Positions 44,858-54,275 are shown, numbered from the stretch's first letter. The stretch: DNA of 64,000 nucleotides from Flavobacterium saccharophilum (GCF_900142735.1 NZ_FRBY01000002.1:682001-746000), one strand, 5' to 3'. A program made the numbers and translations. The notes: generated from the letters alone by a model not told the origin.

Positions 44858-44980
44858 AGGAGCTGTTTCCCGCTTTCGGCTATATCTTTTTTAAAGCGAA
44901 GAAAAATCGCTTCAAAAAAGGATACCGCCTCTATCGGGGCTAGGGCATTCGTTTTCAAAAGAAGATTTATTCCAATTAAA
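44858..44980 (+). repeat. Structured intergenic element, copy A
   Basis: Begins AGGAGCTGTTTCCCGCT and ends near CTATCGGGGCTAGGG, then a shared tail to CCAATTAAA. The central hairpin is CTTTTTT-A-AAGCGA with TCGCTT-C-AAAAAAG, which has the same layout as copy B but a different sequence. Confidence 0.8.
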
Positions 44981-45122
44981 ACCAGAATCTTTTTTAACTA
45001 AATAAGCTATTCGAACTAAGACGAAAAAAACAACTAAAAAAAAATAAAATAATTTGTCCAATTCTGAAAGTTCGATTGTTATTCCATTATAACAACATTT
45101 ATAAATATAAAATTTAAACAAA

Positions 45123-45575
45123 ATGGAAAATCGAATCAACATTCACGAAAAAGGACAAAATGCATTAAAAACCCTTTATCCAATTGGCGGATATTTGAAA
45201 AAATCTCCTCTAGAGCAATCCCTTATCGAATTAGTTCTTTTTAGAGTTTCTCAAATCAATCAATGTGCTTATTGTCTTGACATGCATTACAAAGACGCGC
45301 GTGACAAAGGCGAAACAGAACAAAGATTATACGGATTAAGTGCCTGGAGAGAAGCAGGATATTACACTAACCGCGAAAGAGCTGCATTTGCCTGGGCAGA
45401 AGCTTTAACTAAATGTGAGGTAAACGATTCTGTTTACAACGAAACGGCAAAAGAATTTTCAGAACAAGAATTAATTGATTTAACTTTAGCTATCACAAAC
45501 ATTAATACCTGGAACCGTATTAATCTTGCTTTTCCTAATGAACCCGGAACTTACAAAGTGGGACAATTCGGTTAA
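45123..45575 (+). CDS. Carboxymuconolactone decarboxylase / AhpD-like protein
   Basis: 150 aa all-helical CMD family protein. The AhpD-type redox motif QCAYCLDMHYKDARDKG has the CxxC pair and downstream His that act in peroxidase-coupled disulfide reduction. First gene of a cluster with a DGPF protein (48 bp on) and an ECF42-type sigma factor (33 bp further). Function as an antioxidant is inferred. Confidence 0.88.
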   Translation: MENRINIHEKGQNALKTLYPIGGYLKKSPLEQSLIELVLFRVSQINQCAYCLDMHYKDARDKGETEQRLYGLSAWREAGYYTNRERAAFAWAEALTKCEVNDSVYNETAKEFSEQELIDLTLAITNINTWNRINLAFPNEPGTYKVGQFG

Positions 45576-45623
45576 GTAAAAACTAAAAGGAAAACTGATT
45601 TACAACATCAAAAAAATAATAGT

Positions 45624-45974
45624 ATGAACGAATTTGTATTAATATTTCGCAGAGATTTTAGCACTAAAGAAACCCAGCCTTCACCACAGGAATTGCAGGA
45701 TTCATTAAAATTATGGCAGGACTGGCTGGGCGGAATTGCGGCGCAGGACAAACTGGCAAAACCTTTGCAGCGTTGGGATAGCGAAGGAAAAATTGTAACT
45801 AAAAATAAGAGCGTCATCAATGGCCCTTACGTTGAAATCAAAGAGTCGATTGGCGGATTAATAATGATAAAAGCAGCTGATTACAACGAAGCCGTTGCGA
45901 TTGCAAACGGATGCCCAATACTAGGTTTAGGCGGCAACGTTGAAATACGCATGGCGGTTACAGCAACCTATTAA
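45624..45974 (+). CDS. DGPF/YciI-like protein
   Basis: 116 aa ferredoxin-like fold of the DGPF (YCII-related) family. Family pattern visible: MNEFVLIFRRD at the start, a DWLGGIAAQDKL helix, VINGPYVEIKESIGG, ADYNEAVAIANGCP and a final GGNVEIRMAV. DGPF proteins are regularly encoded beside ECF42 sigma factors, as here; their activity is unknown. Confidence 0.88.
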   Translation: MNEFVLIFRRDFSTKETQPSPQELQDSLKLWQDWLGGIAAQDKLAKPLQRWDSEGKIVTKNKSVINGPYVEIKESIGGLIMIKAADYNEAVAIANGCPILGLGGNVEIRMAVTATY

Positions 45975-46007
45975 TTTTTAATTTTATTTCCTGATTGCAT
46001 TTAAATT

Positions 46008-47237
46008 ATGGAAGAAAGTCAACTTTTACCCAATTTATTCAGAACAGAGTATCGAAAAATAGTTTCGGTACTCTGTTATTTGTTTGGAATCGATAATATC
46101 GAAATTGCCGAAGACATTACAAGTGATACTTTCCTTGCCGCAACCGAAACCTGGAGCATAAAAGGTATTCCTGATAACCCGACGGCCTGGCTTTATACTG
46201 TGGCTAAAAACAAAACCAAAAATTATCTGAAAAGAAATGCTCTTTTCGAACAAAAACTTTCTGTTGAAATAAAACACACAGCAAATAAATCAGAAGAAAT
46301 TGAAATTGATTTATCCAACAAAAATATAAACGACAGTCAGCTGGCTATGATTTTTACGGTTTGCAATCCGGTAAATTCAGCTGAAGCACAAATTGCTCTG
46401 GCTTTAAATTTATTATGCGGATTCGGAATTCAGGAAATAGCAGATGGCTTTTTAACCAATAAAGAAGTCATTTACAAAAGAATCAATCGCGCCAAAGAAA
46501 AGCTCAAAGAAGCTAATATTAAAATTGAACAACCGACCATTTCTGAAATCACTGATCGTCTGGAAACGGTTTTAACGACCTTGTATTTATTATTTTCTGA
46601 AGGTTATTATTCGACTTCGCAAAACACAATTCTCCGAAAAGATCTTTGTGCAGAAGCTATGCGATTAACTTTTTTACTAATTGAAAATCCAACAACTAAT
46701 CTTCCGGCTGCAAACGCCTTACTTTCCCTAATGTGCTTTCATAGTTCAAGATTTGATGCCAGAACAAACGAAAATGGTGAAACGATCTTATATCAAGACC
46801 AGGACGAAACATTGTGGAATCAGGAATTAATCGAAAAAGGTCAATATTATCTCGGTCAGGCATCCACCGGAAATACACTTTCAAAATACCATCTTGAAGC
46901 CAGCATCGCGTATTGGCATACGCAGAAAGAAGATACTCCTGAAAAATGGCAAAATATCCTGCAACTTTATAATCATTTGCTCTTTTTAGAATATTCGCCT
47001 ATTGCTGCTTTGAACAGAACTTTTGCTCTAGCCAAAACAAATGGAAAAAAGGAAGCTATTATTGAAGCCGAAAAACTAAATCTTACTCAAAATCCTTTTT
47101 ATTATTCGTTATTAGGAAATCTTTATACTGATATTGACAATAAAAAAGCCATAGAAAATTTCGAAAAGGCATTTCAAATTACTAATTCTCCGGCGGATAA
47201 GGCGACAATAATCAAAAACATCAATTCGATTAAATAA
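46008..47237 (+). CDS. ECF42-type RNA polymerase sigma factor
   Basis: 409 aa. An N-terminal sigma-70 region 2 (~10-78, VLCYLFGIDNIEIAEDITSDTF, PTAWLYTVAKNKTKNYLKR) and region 4 (~125-170, GIQEIADGFLTNKEVIYKRINRAKEKL) are followed by a long helical C-terminal extension (~180-405) with TPR-like repeats. This layout is that of ECF42 factors, which lack a classical anti-sigma factor and use the extension instead. The upstream DGPF gene supports this. Probably controls the neighbouring module. Confidence 0.9.
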   Translation: MEESQLLPNLFRTEYRKIVSVLCYLFGIDNIEIAEDITSDTFLAATETWSIKGIPDNPTAWLYTVAKNKTKNYLKRNALFEQKLSVEIKHTANKSEEIEIDLSNKNINDSQLAMIFTVCNPVNSAEAQIALALNLLCGFGIQEIADGFLTNKEVIYKRINRAKEKLKEANIKIEQPTISEITDRLETVLTTLYLLFSEGYYSTSQNTILRKDLCAEAMRLTFLLIENPTTNLPAANALLSLMCFHSSRFDARTNENGETILYQDQDETLWNQELIEKGQYYLGQASTGNTLSKYHLEASIAYWHTQKEDTPEKWQNILQLYNHLLFLEYSPIAALNRTFALAKTNGKKEAIIEAEKLNLTQNPFYYSLLGNLYTDIDNKKAIENFEKAFQITNSPADKATIIKNINSIK

Positions 47238-47399
47238 CTTCATTTTTCAGAATGTAATTTTATATGCATGCATAATATTTATAGTTTTTTAACCTGTTTT
47301 ACATTTTTATTCGTAATTTCGATTTTCCAAAAAGGATTGCTATTTTAAAGACTAAGTTCTTTTAAAAACAATCGTAATAAAAATTAAAATACAATAAAA

Positions 47400-47837
47400 A
47401 TGGCTTCATTTATTAAAGAAATTTCTTTTCGCTGGTCTGATCTTGACCCTAATTTCCACGTTCGTCATAGTGCTTATTACGATTTTGGCGCACAACATCG
47501 TATTGAAATTCTTGAAGAACTTGGTTTAACCTTAAGAGTAATGCAAACCCAGGGTTTTGGTCCGGTTTTATTTAGAGAAGAATGTGTTTTTAGAAAAGAA
47601 CTAAAACTTTCAGACAAAATATTTATTCATACCAAAACATCAAAAATGAAAGCCGATGCTTCGCGTTGGTCTATCATTCATGAATTTAGAAGAGAAGATG
47701 ATACACTTTGCGCTACCATTACCGTTGATGGCGCCTGGATGGATACAAAACTTCGTAAATTGGCTTCTCCTACTCCGGAAATCGCTATTGAAGCTTTAAG
47801 TATTTTCCCAAAAAGTGATGATTTTATTGGTTTATAA
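47400..47837 (+). CDS. Acyl-CoA thioesterase (hotdog fold)
   Basis: 145 aa single hotdog domain of the 4-hydroxybenzoyl-CoA thioesterase type. The conserved N-terminal segment is SFRWSDLDPNFHVRHSAYYDF, with the catalytic Asp in the D-x-N-x-H region, and the central helix ends HRIEILEELGLT. Hydrolyses acyl-CoA; chain length unknown. Monocistronic and followed by a terminator. Confidence 0.87.
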   Translation: MASFIKEISFRWSDLDPNFHVRHSAYYDFGAQHRIEILEELGLTLRVMQTQGFGPVLFREECVFRKELKLSDKIFIHTKTSKMKADASRWSIIHEFRREDDTLCATITVDGAWMDTKLRKLASPTPEIAIEALSIFPKSDDFIGL

Positions 47838-47867
47838 AAACAATCTTCATTTTTCATAACTTTATCA

Positions 47868-47911
47868 AATCCAAAAAACATTTATTAAATGTGTTTTTTG
47901 GATTTTTTTCT
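47868..47911 (+). terminator. Terminator after the thioesterase gene
   Basis: AATCCAAAAAACA - TTTATTAAATG - TGTTTTTTGGATT then seven T residues. It overlaps in-frame start codons upstream of 47925, which supports the later MscS start. Confidence 0.8.
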
Positions 47912-47924
47912 TAAATCAAAAATT

Positions 47925-48791
47925 ATGATTGATTACTTAAAAGACTTTAGAATAGGAATTTTCATTGCCATTATTGCGATCACTACAATTATTCTTGGAG
48001 CGATAACTGATAAAGTGCTTCGCTATTTTCTGTATCGCAAACAGGCCAATAAAGATTATGATGCGACCGGATTCAAGTTTTTAAAACATTTAATTATAAC
48101 GGTAATTTATATTCTTGGATTTGCTTTTGCACTAATACAAATTCCGGAGTTTAAAATTATTGGTCATTCGGTTTTGGCCGGTGCCGGAATGATTTCTTTA
48201 GTTGCTGGTTTGGCTTCTCAACAAGCTTTAAGTAATATCGTCAGCGGTATTTTTCTTGTCATTTTTAAACCTTTCAGAATCAATGATAAAATCACGATCA
48301 ATAATTTTGTGGGCACGGTTGAAGATATTAATTTAAGACAAGTCGTTCTTAAAGATGCTGAAAACAACCGAATCATTATTCCGAATGCGGTGATCAGCAA
48401 TCAGATTATTGTCAACACTAATATGCACGACACAAAATGCTGTAAAATAATAGAAATTGGAATTGGTTATGATTCTGATGTTGAGAAGGCATTAGAAATC
48501 ATGAAGGACGAAATTGCTAAACATCCTCTTTTTATTGATACCAGAACTGCTGAAACTAAAAAGCAAAAAATGCCATTGGTTGTAGCGCGCGTTGTTGCAT
48601 TAGCCGATTCAAGTGTAACCTTAAAAGCATGGGCGTGGGCAAAAAATTCGACAGAAGGTTTTGTAATGTATTGCGACTTACTCCAAAGCATTAAAAAACG
48701 TTTTGACGAAGCAAACATAGATATTCCGTATCCTCAGCGAGTTGTCACATTAAAGAAAGATAAAACAAGCGCTGAAGAATCCGCAAAATAG
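47925..48791 (+). CDS. MscS-type mechanosensitive ion channel
   Basis: 288 aa from the ATG at 47925; the in-frame ATG 36 bases earlier lies inside the preceding terminator. Three transmembrane helices (~8-28, 48-70, 76-96), with the pore-lining helix and hinge in AGAGMISLVAGLASQQALSN, then the beta domain (VFLVIFKPFRINDKITI, GTVEDINLRQVVL, IPNAVISN) and a C-terminal alpha/beta domain. Protects from hypo-osmotic shock. Confidence 0.93.
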   Translation: MIDYLKDFRIGIFIAIIAITTIILGAITDKVLRYFLYRKQANKDYDATGFKFLKHLIITVIYILGFAFALIQIPEFKIIGHSVLAGAGMISLVAGLASQQALSNIVSGIFLVIFKPFRINDKITINNFVGTVEDINLRQVVLKDAENNRIIIPNAVISNQIIVNTNMHDTKCCKIIEIGIGYDSDVEKALEIMKDEIAKHPLFIDTRTAETKKQKMPLVVARVVALADSSVTLKAWAWAKNSTEGFVMYCDLLQSIKKRFDEANIDIPYPQRVVTLKKDKTSAEESAK

Positions 48792-48850
48792 GCAAAAAAG
48801 AAAAAATCCGCGACAATCCGTTTAATCTGTCAAATCCGTGGCCTGACATT

Positions 48851-49543
48851 TTACTGAAATTTCAATCCAAAATTCACTTTATCAAAAGTTGTACTGCAGG
48901 AAATTGCAAATCGGCCCAAGTTAACGGTTCCAAAGATACCTTCTACCCCATGTCCGGAATAAAATCCACCTGCTGAAAAACGACGAACCTGATATTTCAA
49001 AGCAATATCATTTACCCTGCTGCTCAATTGTCCGAAAACAATAACGTTGGGAATAACTTCATAACTTCCAAAAACCTTCGGAACTAGTTTTTTATAGTAA
49101 TCGAAGCTTTCATCGGTTTCGTAATCGACACTGGTAGAATGCAGATTTTCTAGGTTACCACCAATATAAGTGTTTTCAGAAAAATGCCACGAAACACTAA
49201 AACCGGTAAACGTTCCATCATAACCGCTTCTCGATTCCATATAGCCAAGACCAATTGTAGCCCTAAATTTGCCACAAATTTTTCCGATATAACCAATATA
49301 GGTTCGGTCAATTTCTGACTTATCGATTCCGGCACCAAAAATAATATCGTCATCACACATATTAAATGCATACTGGAAATAGGCCGAATATTGATCTTCA
49401 TTGGCCGCGACAACGCTTCGGCCCTTATCGAGATCGATATTTGCAGATATTAATGTAGAGTTTATAACGGCGAAATCAAATGTGTTGATTTCCTGGGCAA
49501 ATGTGGGGACTGTGAGCAAGAGTAATAGTATTGTTTTTTTCAT
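48851..49543 (-). CDS. Outer membrane beta-barrel-like protein, unknown
   Basis: 230 aa from the ATG at 49543 (MKKTILLLLLTVPTFAQ signal decides it over an in-frame start 24 bases upstream). Alternating strands with aromatic residues (YIGYIGKICGKFRATIGLGYM, GFSVSWHFSENTYIGGN) and a C-terminal FGLKFQ fit a small porin-like barrel. No family recognised. Divergent from the alpha/beta hydrolase gene. Confidence 0.7.
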   Translation of the reverse strand: MKKTILLLLLTVPTFAQEINTFDFAVINSTLISANIDLDKGRSVVAANEDQYSAYFQYAFNMCDDDIIFGAGIDKSEIDRTYIGYIGKICGKFRATIGLGYMESRSGYDGTFTGFSVSWHFSENTYIGGNLENLHSTSVDYETDESFDYYKKLVPKVFGSYEVIPNVIVFGQLSSRVNDIALKYQVRRFSAGGFYSGHGVEGIFGTVNLGRFAISCSTTFDKVNFGLKFQ

Positions 49544-49808
49544 AATACCAAGTTTAGCTGACAACATTCTTACTCTAATTTACATCTATTTTTCTTGTTA
49601 ATAAAAGAAGTTCTTCAAATAACCATATTACTCGATTAAGTGTAATATTTTAACAACTAACTTCTTACATGTAGTTAAATTTTAAAAGAAACAGTGTTGT
49701 TAAAATCATTTTCTGTCTCACTTTTCTGATAACTTTAAGACTTTAATTTTTGCTTTTCAAAATGGTTAACGGTAATTTTATAGTTCTTAATCCTAAATCA
49801 GTCCTAAA

Positions 49809-50801
49809 ATGAAAATTATAAAACTGCTCTTAGTGCTTTTCCCTATTGTTTGTTTTTCTCAGGAAGGAAACATTAAGTCTTTAGACATTAACTTAACCAA
49901 TTACGAATATCCTTTTCCAGTAAAATTTATAGAACTAAGCAACCAACGCCAATCTTTGAAAATGGCTTATATGGATATAATTCCTGAGAATTATAATAAA
50001 AAAAATATTGTACTCCTTCATGGTAAAAACTTCAACGGAGCCAACTGGGAAACTACTATTAAAGCTTTGACTAAAGAAGGTTTTCGTGTCATCGTTCCGG
50101 ATCAGATTGGTTTTGGAAAATCTTCCAAACCAGATAATTTTCAATATACATTTCAGCAATTGGCTGAGAATACTAAACAATTATTAGCTCATTTGGGAAT
50201 TGAAAAAACAGCGATTCTAGGACATTCTATGGGCGGGATGCTGGCGACAAGATTCGCATTAATGTATCCTGAAACTACCGAGAAATTAATTCTGGAAAAT
50301 CCGATTGGTTTAGAAGACTGGAAATTAGTTGTTCCTTACAAACCTGTTGATTGGTGGTATGAATCAGAATTAAAACAAAATTACGAAGCCATCAAAAAGT
50401 ACCAGATGGCCAATTATTATGATGGAAAATGGAATGCCGATTTCCAAAAATGGGCTGAACTTAGCGCTGGTTGGACTTCAGCCCCCAATTATGATCGCGT
50501 TGCCTGGAATTCGGCACTTTTATATGATATGATTTTTACACAGCCTGTCGTATACGAATTCAAAAATATTAAAAGTCCAACGCTTTTAATTATCGGAACA
50601 AGAGATAAAACAGCTCTAGGCAAAAACCTGGTTTCTGAAGAAGTCAAAAAAACAATGGGAAACTATGCCGAATTGGGCAAAAAAACTCAAAAAGCAATTC
50701 CGAATTCAAAATTAGTCGAAGTACCAAACACAGGGCATTTGCCTCATATTGAATCTTTCGATCAATTTATAAAACCATTAATCGTATTTTTGAAACAATA
50801 A
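49809..50801 (+). CDS. Secreted alpha/beta hydrolase
   Basis: 330 aa with signal MKIIKLLLVLFPIVCFSQ. Catalytic triad: Ser in LGHSMGGMLATRFAL, Asp in IGTRDKTALG and His in NTGHLPHIE; the oxyanion strand is VLLHGKNFNGANW. The dehalogenase/haloperoxidase-like (fold-5) layout fits esterases and C-C hydrolases; substrate unknown. Heads a loose plus-strand run through 54899. Confidence 0.88.
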   Translation: MKIIKLLLVLFPIVCFSQEGNIKSLDINLTNYEYPFPVKFIELSNQRQSLKMAYMDIIPENYNKKNIVLLHGKNFNGANWETTIKALTKEGFRVIVPDQIGFGKSSKPDNFQYTFQQLAENTKQLLAHLGIEKTAILGHSMGGMLATRFALMYPETTEKLILENPIGLEDWKLVVPYKPVDWWYESELKQNYEAIKKYQMANYYDGKWNADFQKWAELSAGWTSAPNYDRVAWNSALLYDMIFTQPVVYEFKNIKSPTLLIIGTRDKTALGKNLVSEEVKKTMGNYAELGKKTQKAIPNSKLVEVPNTGHLPHIESFDQFIKPLIVFLKQ

Positions 50802-50915
50802 TTTTTTTTGCTATAAATTTCAAGAATTGACGCGAATTATTGTAGTCCTCAAAAGTAAAAATTAGTGTAAATTAGTGCAATTCGTGGCAAACTTAACCTT
50901 AAAAACTGAAAATAT

Positions 50916-51305
50916 ATGTTTACAATAGAACAAATTAAAGAAGCACATGCAAAAGTAAAAAGCGGAGCAGATTTCCCCAATTACATACAAGACTTAATCA
51001 TTCTAGGCGTAAAAGGCTATGATACATTTGTCAATGACGGACATACAGAATATTATGGCGTAAACAATTATACTGTCGCTTCTGATGATAAATATGCTTT
51101 AATACCGATTTCAACAACGGTAAATAAAGAACGTTTTATCGAATTTTTAGTAGCGCATCAGGACGGACAGAGTGATTATATGACTTTTTGTAATCAATCC
51201 GGGCAATGTGGAATAGCAAAATGGAGAGTTGACATTATCGAAATGACCTGTACTTATTTTGACTTGGCTCAAAACGAAATATTGATCGAAAAGATTCCTG
51301 GCTAG
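50916..51305 (+). CDS. DUF1398 (YbcV-like) protein
   Basis: 129 aa. Matches the DUF1398 pattern: FTIEQIKEAHAKVKSGADFPNYIQDL, a GVKGYDTFVNDGHTEYYG segment and ending CTYFDLAQNEILIEKIP. Family function is unknown; members occur in E. coli (YbcV) and many Bacteroidota. No signal peptide. It lies 19 bp upstream of the ThuA gene, so probably co-transcribed. Confidence 0.85.
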   Translation: MFTIEQIKEAHAKVKSGADFPNYIQDLIILGVKGYDTFVNDGHTEYYGVNNYTVASDDKYALIPISTTVNKERFIEFLVAHQDGQSDYMTFCNQSGQCGIAKWRVDIIEMTCTYFDLAQNEILIEKIPG

Positions 51306-51324
51306 TCTTATAAATATAGATAAC

Positions 51325-52149
51325 ATGTCCAAAAAATATATTCTGATTGCTCTTTTTTCGATTTGCTTGTTAGGATTTTCTCAGTCTAAAAAAGCAAATT
51401 CAAAATTTAAAGTGATTGCTTTTTATACCGCAAAAAATGATCAGGCACATATCAGCTTTGTTCATGAAGCCAATAAATGGTTTCCTAAAATAGCGGAAGA
51501 AAATCATTTTGAATATGATTCAACCAGCAATTGGGATAATCTGAATGCCAAATTTTTAGCGCAATACAAAGTAGTTTTATTTTTAGACACAAGGCCAGAA
51601 ACGTCAGGTCAGCGTGAAGCTTTCCAAAAATATATGAAAAACGGCGGCGGTTTTATCGGATTCCATTTTTCGGCCTTTGCTTTAAACGATTCTTCTTATC
51701 CTCAAAACTGGGATTGGTATCATAACACTTTCTTAGGTTCAGGCGAATACGGAAGCAATACGTGGCGACCAACATCGGCAGTTTTAAGAGTTGAAAATAA
51801 AGATCCGATAACAAAAGGACTTACTAAAACTTTTTCATCACAACCCAATGAATGGTATCGATGGAGCAATGATTTGACTAAAAACCCAAATATTAAAATA
51901 CTTGTAGCAATTGACGAAAGCAGTTTCCCGCTAGGAACCGGACCAAAAGCACATGAAATTTGGCATAGCGGCTACTACCCTGTCGTTTGGACAAATATAA
52001 AATATAAGATGCTCTATGTAAACATGGGTCATAACGACATAGATTACGAACACGGAACAAACAAAACACTTTCAAATACTTTTGAAAATGAGAATCAAAA
52101 CAAATTAATTTTGAATGCTTTGCAGTTATTCGGAAATTCAAAAAAATAA
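51325..52149 (+). CDS. Secreted ThuA domain protein
   Basis: 274 aa. A signal peptide (YILIALFSICLLGFSQ) and a ThuA class I glutamine amidotransferase-like fold: FYTAKNDQAHISFVHEANKWF, VVLFLDTRPETSG, NGGGFIGFHFSAFAL, PVVWTNIKYKMLYVNMGHND. ThuA proteins are linked to trehalose and keto-sugar metabolism; the usual nucleophilic Cys is replaced by His in GFHFS, as in other family members. It is 11 bp before the sulfurtransferase gene. Confidence 0.88.
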   Translation: MSKKYILIALFSICLLGFSQSKKANSKFKVIAFYTAKNDQAHISFVHEANKWFPKIAEENHFEYDSTSNWDNLNAKFLAQYKVVLFLDTRPETSGQREAFQKYMKNGGGFIGFHFSAFALNDSSYPQNWDWYHNTFLGSGEYGSNTWRPTSAVLRVENKDPITKGLTKTFSSQPNEWYRWSNDLTKNPNIKILVAIDESSFPLGTGPKAHEIWHSGYYPVVWTNIKYKMLYVNMGHNDIDYEHGTNKTLSNTFENENQNKLILNALQLFGNSKK

Positions 52150-52160
52150 ATGATTTCAAA

Positions 52161-53015
52161 ATGTCACACAAACTATCTCCAATAATAAATCCTGAAGAAT
52201 TATTTCAATTACAGGATTCTGCTGACGTAATTTTAATTGATGCCAGAGTCGGAATCAATGCCGAAGAAAACTATACAAACGAGCATTTAAAAGGTGCGCG
52301 TTACGTCGATTTGAATCGGGATTTGGCAACTGTTGAAGAAGATCCTGCAAATGGTGGAAGACATCCATTACCCTCTTTAGAAAAGTTTTCAGAAGTACTT
52401 TCCAAACTCGGAATTTCTCCAAAAAGTCACGTTATTATTTATGATGATAAAAACGGATCAAATTCAGCATCAAGATTTTGGTGGATGTTAAGAGCAATTG
52501 GTCATGAAAAAGTTCAGGTTTTAAATGGAGGTTTGCAGGCAGCGATTAAAACTGGTTTTCCAACAAGTTTAGAAATAGAACATTTTGATGCTACCGAATA
52601 CAAAGTTTCAGAATGGAAACTGGCTGTCGCTGATATCGAAGAAGTAGAAAAAGCACGAAATAGCAATCAAAATATTGTAATCGATGTTCGGGATAAAAAT
52701 CGTTTTGATGGTCTCACAGAACCGCTGGATCTAATTGCCGGCCATATTCCGGGTGCAATTAATGTTCCTTTCAGCGAAAATTTAAATGAAGAAGGCTTCT
52801 ACAAATCCGCTGAAGAATTAAATAAAAAATACAATACCCTTTTAGGTAGTACAAAACCTGAGAATGTAATTGTACATTGCGGTTCAGGAGTAACTGCCTG
52901 CCATACCTTATTAGCAATGGATTATGCCGGAATTGAAATTCCGAAACTTTACGTAGGATCCTGGAGCGAATGGTCTAGAAACGATCGCGAAATGTTTACA
53001 AAAGAAACAGAATAA
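52161..53015 (+). CDS. Thiosulfate/3-mercaptopyruvate sulfurtransferase
   Basis: 284 aa with two rhodanese domains. The N-terminal inactive domain runs ~10-135 (VILIDAR, GGRHPLPSLEKF, HVIIYDDKNGSNSASRFWWML) and the catalytic domain ~160-275, with Cys in VHCGSGVTAC. The CGSGVTA loop favours 3-mercaptopyruvate as donor. Cytosolic (no signal peptide). Placed 18 bp before an ABC ATPase. Confidence 0.93.
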   Translation: MSHKLSPIINPEELFQLQDSADVILIDARVGINAEENYTNEHLKGARYVDLNRDLATVEEDPANGGRHPLPSLEKFSEVLSKLGISPKSHVIIYDDKNGSNSASRFWWMLRAIGHEKVQVLNGGLQAAIKTGFPTSLEIEHFDATEYKVSEWKLAVADIEEVEKARNSNQNIVIDVRDKNRFDGLTEPLDLIAGHIPGAINVPFSENLNEEGFYKSAEELNKKYNTLLGSTKPENVIVHCGSGVTACHTLLAMDYAGIEIPKLYVGSWSEWSRNDREMFTKETE

Positions 53016-53033
53016 TTATTTTAAAATACAGAA

Positions 53034-54275
53034 ATGCAGCATTGGGATATCCTTTTATCAAATTTAGTAAATAAAAAAGCCTTTATAGACATATTGCTTT
53101 CCGGCGAAGCCAAAGGAGAATTAGCCGTTTTTAACAACCAAAAAGGAATTCTGTTTTCAGACATTGCCATTGAAAAATTTATTGAAAAAGAATATCAATA
53201 TGATTCGGTAGAAGCTTCTCCGGAATCACACAGACAACTGCGAACTTTTTCATCCGGAGAACGCAAAAAAGAGTTTTTAAAATACTGCATCAACCAAAAG
53301 CCTGATTTTATCATTTTTGATAATCCGTTTGATCATTTGGATCAGGCTTCAAGAGTAATCTTAGCTGAATCTTTAAAAAATTTAGCTAACATAATTGCTA
53401 TTATTCAAATCGTAAATCGTGTTGTTGATGTTCTTCCTTTTGTTCCAAACAAAGCTCAGATTAAAGACAACTCTTTTGAATTACACCCCATTTCAAAAGC
53501 CGAAAATCATTTTAAAACTTTAAATACAGCTGCCATTCCAAAAGCGATTGAACCACATTCTTTTTACGAAAGTGTATTAATCAAAATGAAAAATGTTTCC
53601 GTAAGTTACGATGATAGAAAAATTCTGGACAATATTTCATGGACAATCAAACAAGGTGAATTCTGGCAGTTAATCGGTCCAAACGGTTCCGGAAAAAGCA
53701 CTATTTTATCTTTAATTACAGGCGATAATCCAAAAGGTTTTGGCAAGGATTTATATTTATTCGGAAGAAAAAAAGGAACTGGAGAAAGCGTTTGGGACAT
53801 TAAAAAGCAAATCGGAATCTTCACCACTTCCATGACCGATTTATTTCAAAAAGGACATACGCTGGAAGAAATGATTCTTTCCGGATTTTTCGATTCAATC
53901 GGACTTTATATCGAACCAACTACGCATCAAAAACAAATTGTTTCGCAATGGCTTGAAGTAATCGAAATGACACATTTAAGAAAAAAACGTTTCATTGATC
54001 TTTCAATTGGCCAACAAAGAGTTGGATTAATTGTTCGTGCCGTTTTAAAACATCCGCCTTTATTAATTTTAGATGAACCTGTAGAAGGATTAGACGACGA
54101 AAATGTAGATATGGTTATTCAGCTAATCAATACAATAAAACAAGAAACCAACGTGAGTATTTTATACGTTTCGCACCGAATCGAATCAGGCCTAGCTCCT
54201 ACTTCTGTTTTTGAATTATTACCAACATCAACAGGATCAATTGGAGAAATAAAATATCATTCGGAATTGAACTAA
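53034..54275 (+). CDS. Tandem ABC ATPase with degenerate first domain (ModF-like)
   Basis: 413 aa, soluble, two nucleotide-binding domains. The first (~1-150) has a signature RTFSSGERKK and Walker B FIIFDNPFDHLD but no Walker A. The second (~185-405) is complete: Walker A GPNGSGKST, signature DLSIGQQR, Walker B LLILDEPVEGLD and switch His in VSHR. No transmembrane domain or permease is near, so a regulatory or non-transport role is likely, as for ModF-type proteins. Confidence 0.85.
   Translation: MQHWDILLSNLVNKKAFIDILLSGEAKGELAVFNNQKGILFSDIAIEKFIEKEYQYDSVEASPESHRQLRTFSSGERKKEFLKYCINQKPDFIIFDNPFDHLDQASRVILAESLKNLANIIAIIQIVNRVVDVLPFVPNKAQIKDNSFELHPISKAENHFKTLNTAAIPKAIEPHSFYESVLIKMKNVSVSYDDRKILDNISWTIKQGEFWQLIGPNGSGKSTILSLITGDNPKGFGKDLYLFGRKKGTGESVWDIKKQIGIFTTSMTDLFQKGHTLEEMILSGFFDSIGLYIEPTTHQKQIVSQWLEVIEMTHLRKKRFIDLSIGQQRVGLIVRAVLKHPPLLILDEPVEGLDDENVDMVIQLINTIKQETNVSILYVSHRIESGLAPTSVFELLPTSTGSIGEIKYHSELN

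Larger units (their letters stand above)
44654..45122. other. Intergenic region: dnaK promoter and structured element
   Basis: 469 bases without a gene. The dnaK-proximal part carries a sigma-54-like sequence (44703-44718) and several TGACA/TGTCA words between 44739 and 44832. The middle holds copy A of the structured element (44858-44980). In the final ~140 bases before the AhpD-like gene I see only AT-rich sequence. Confidence 0.55.
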
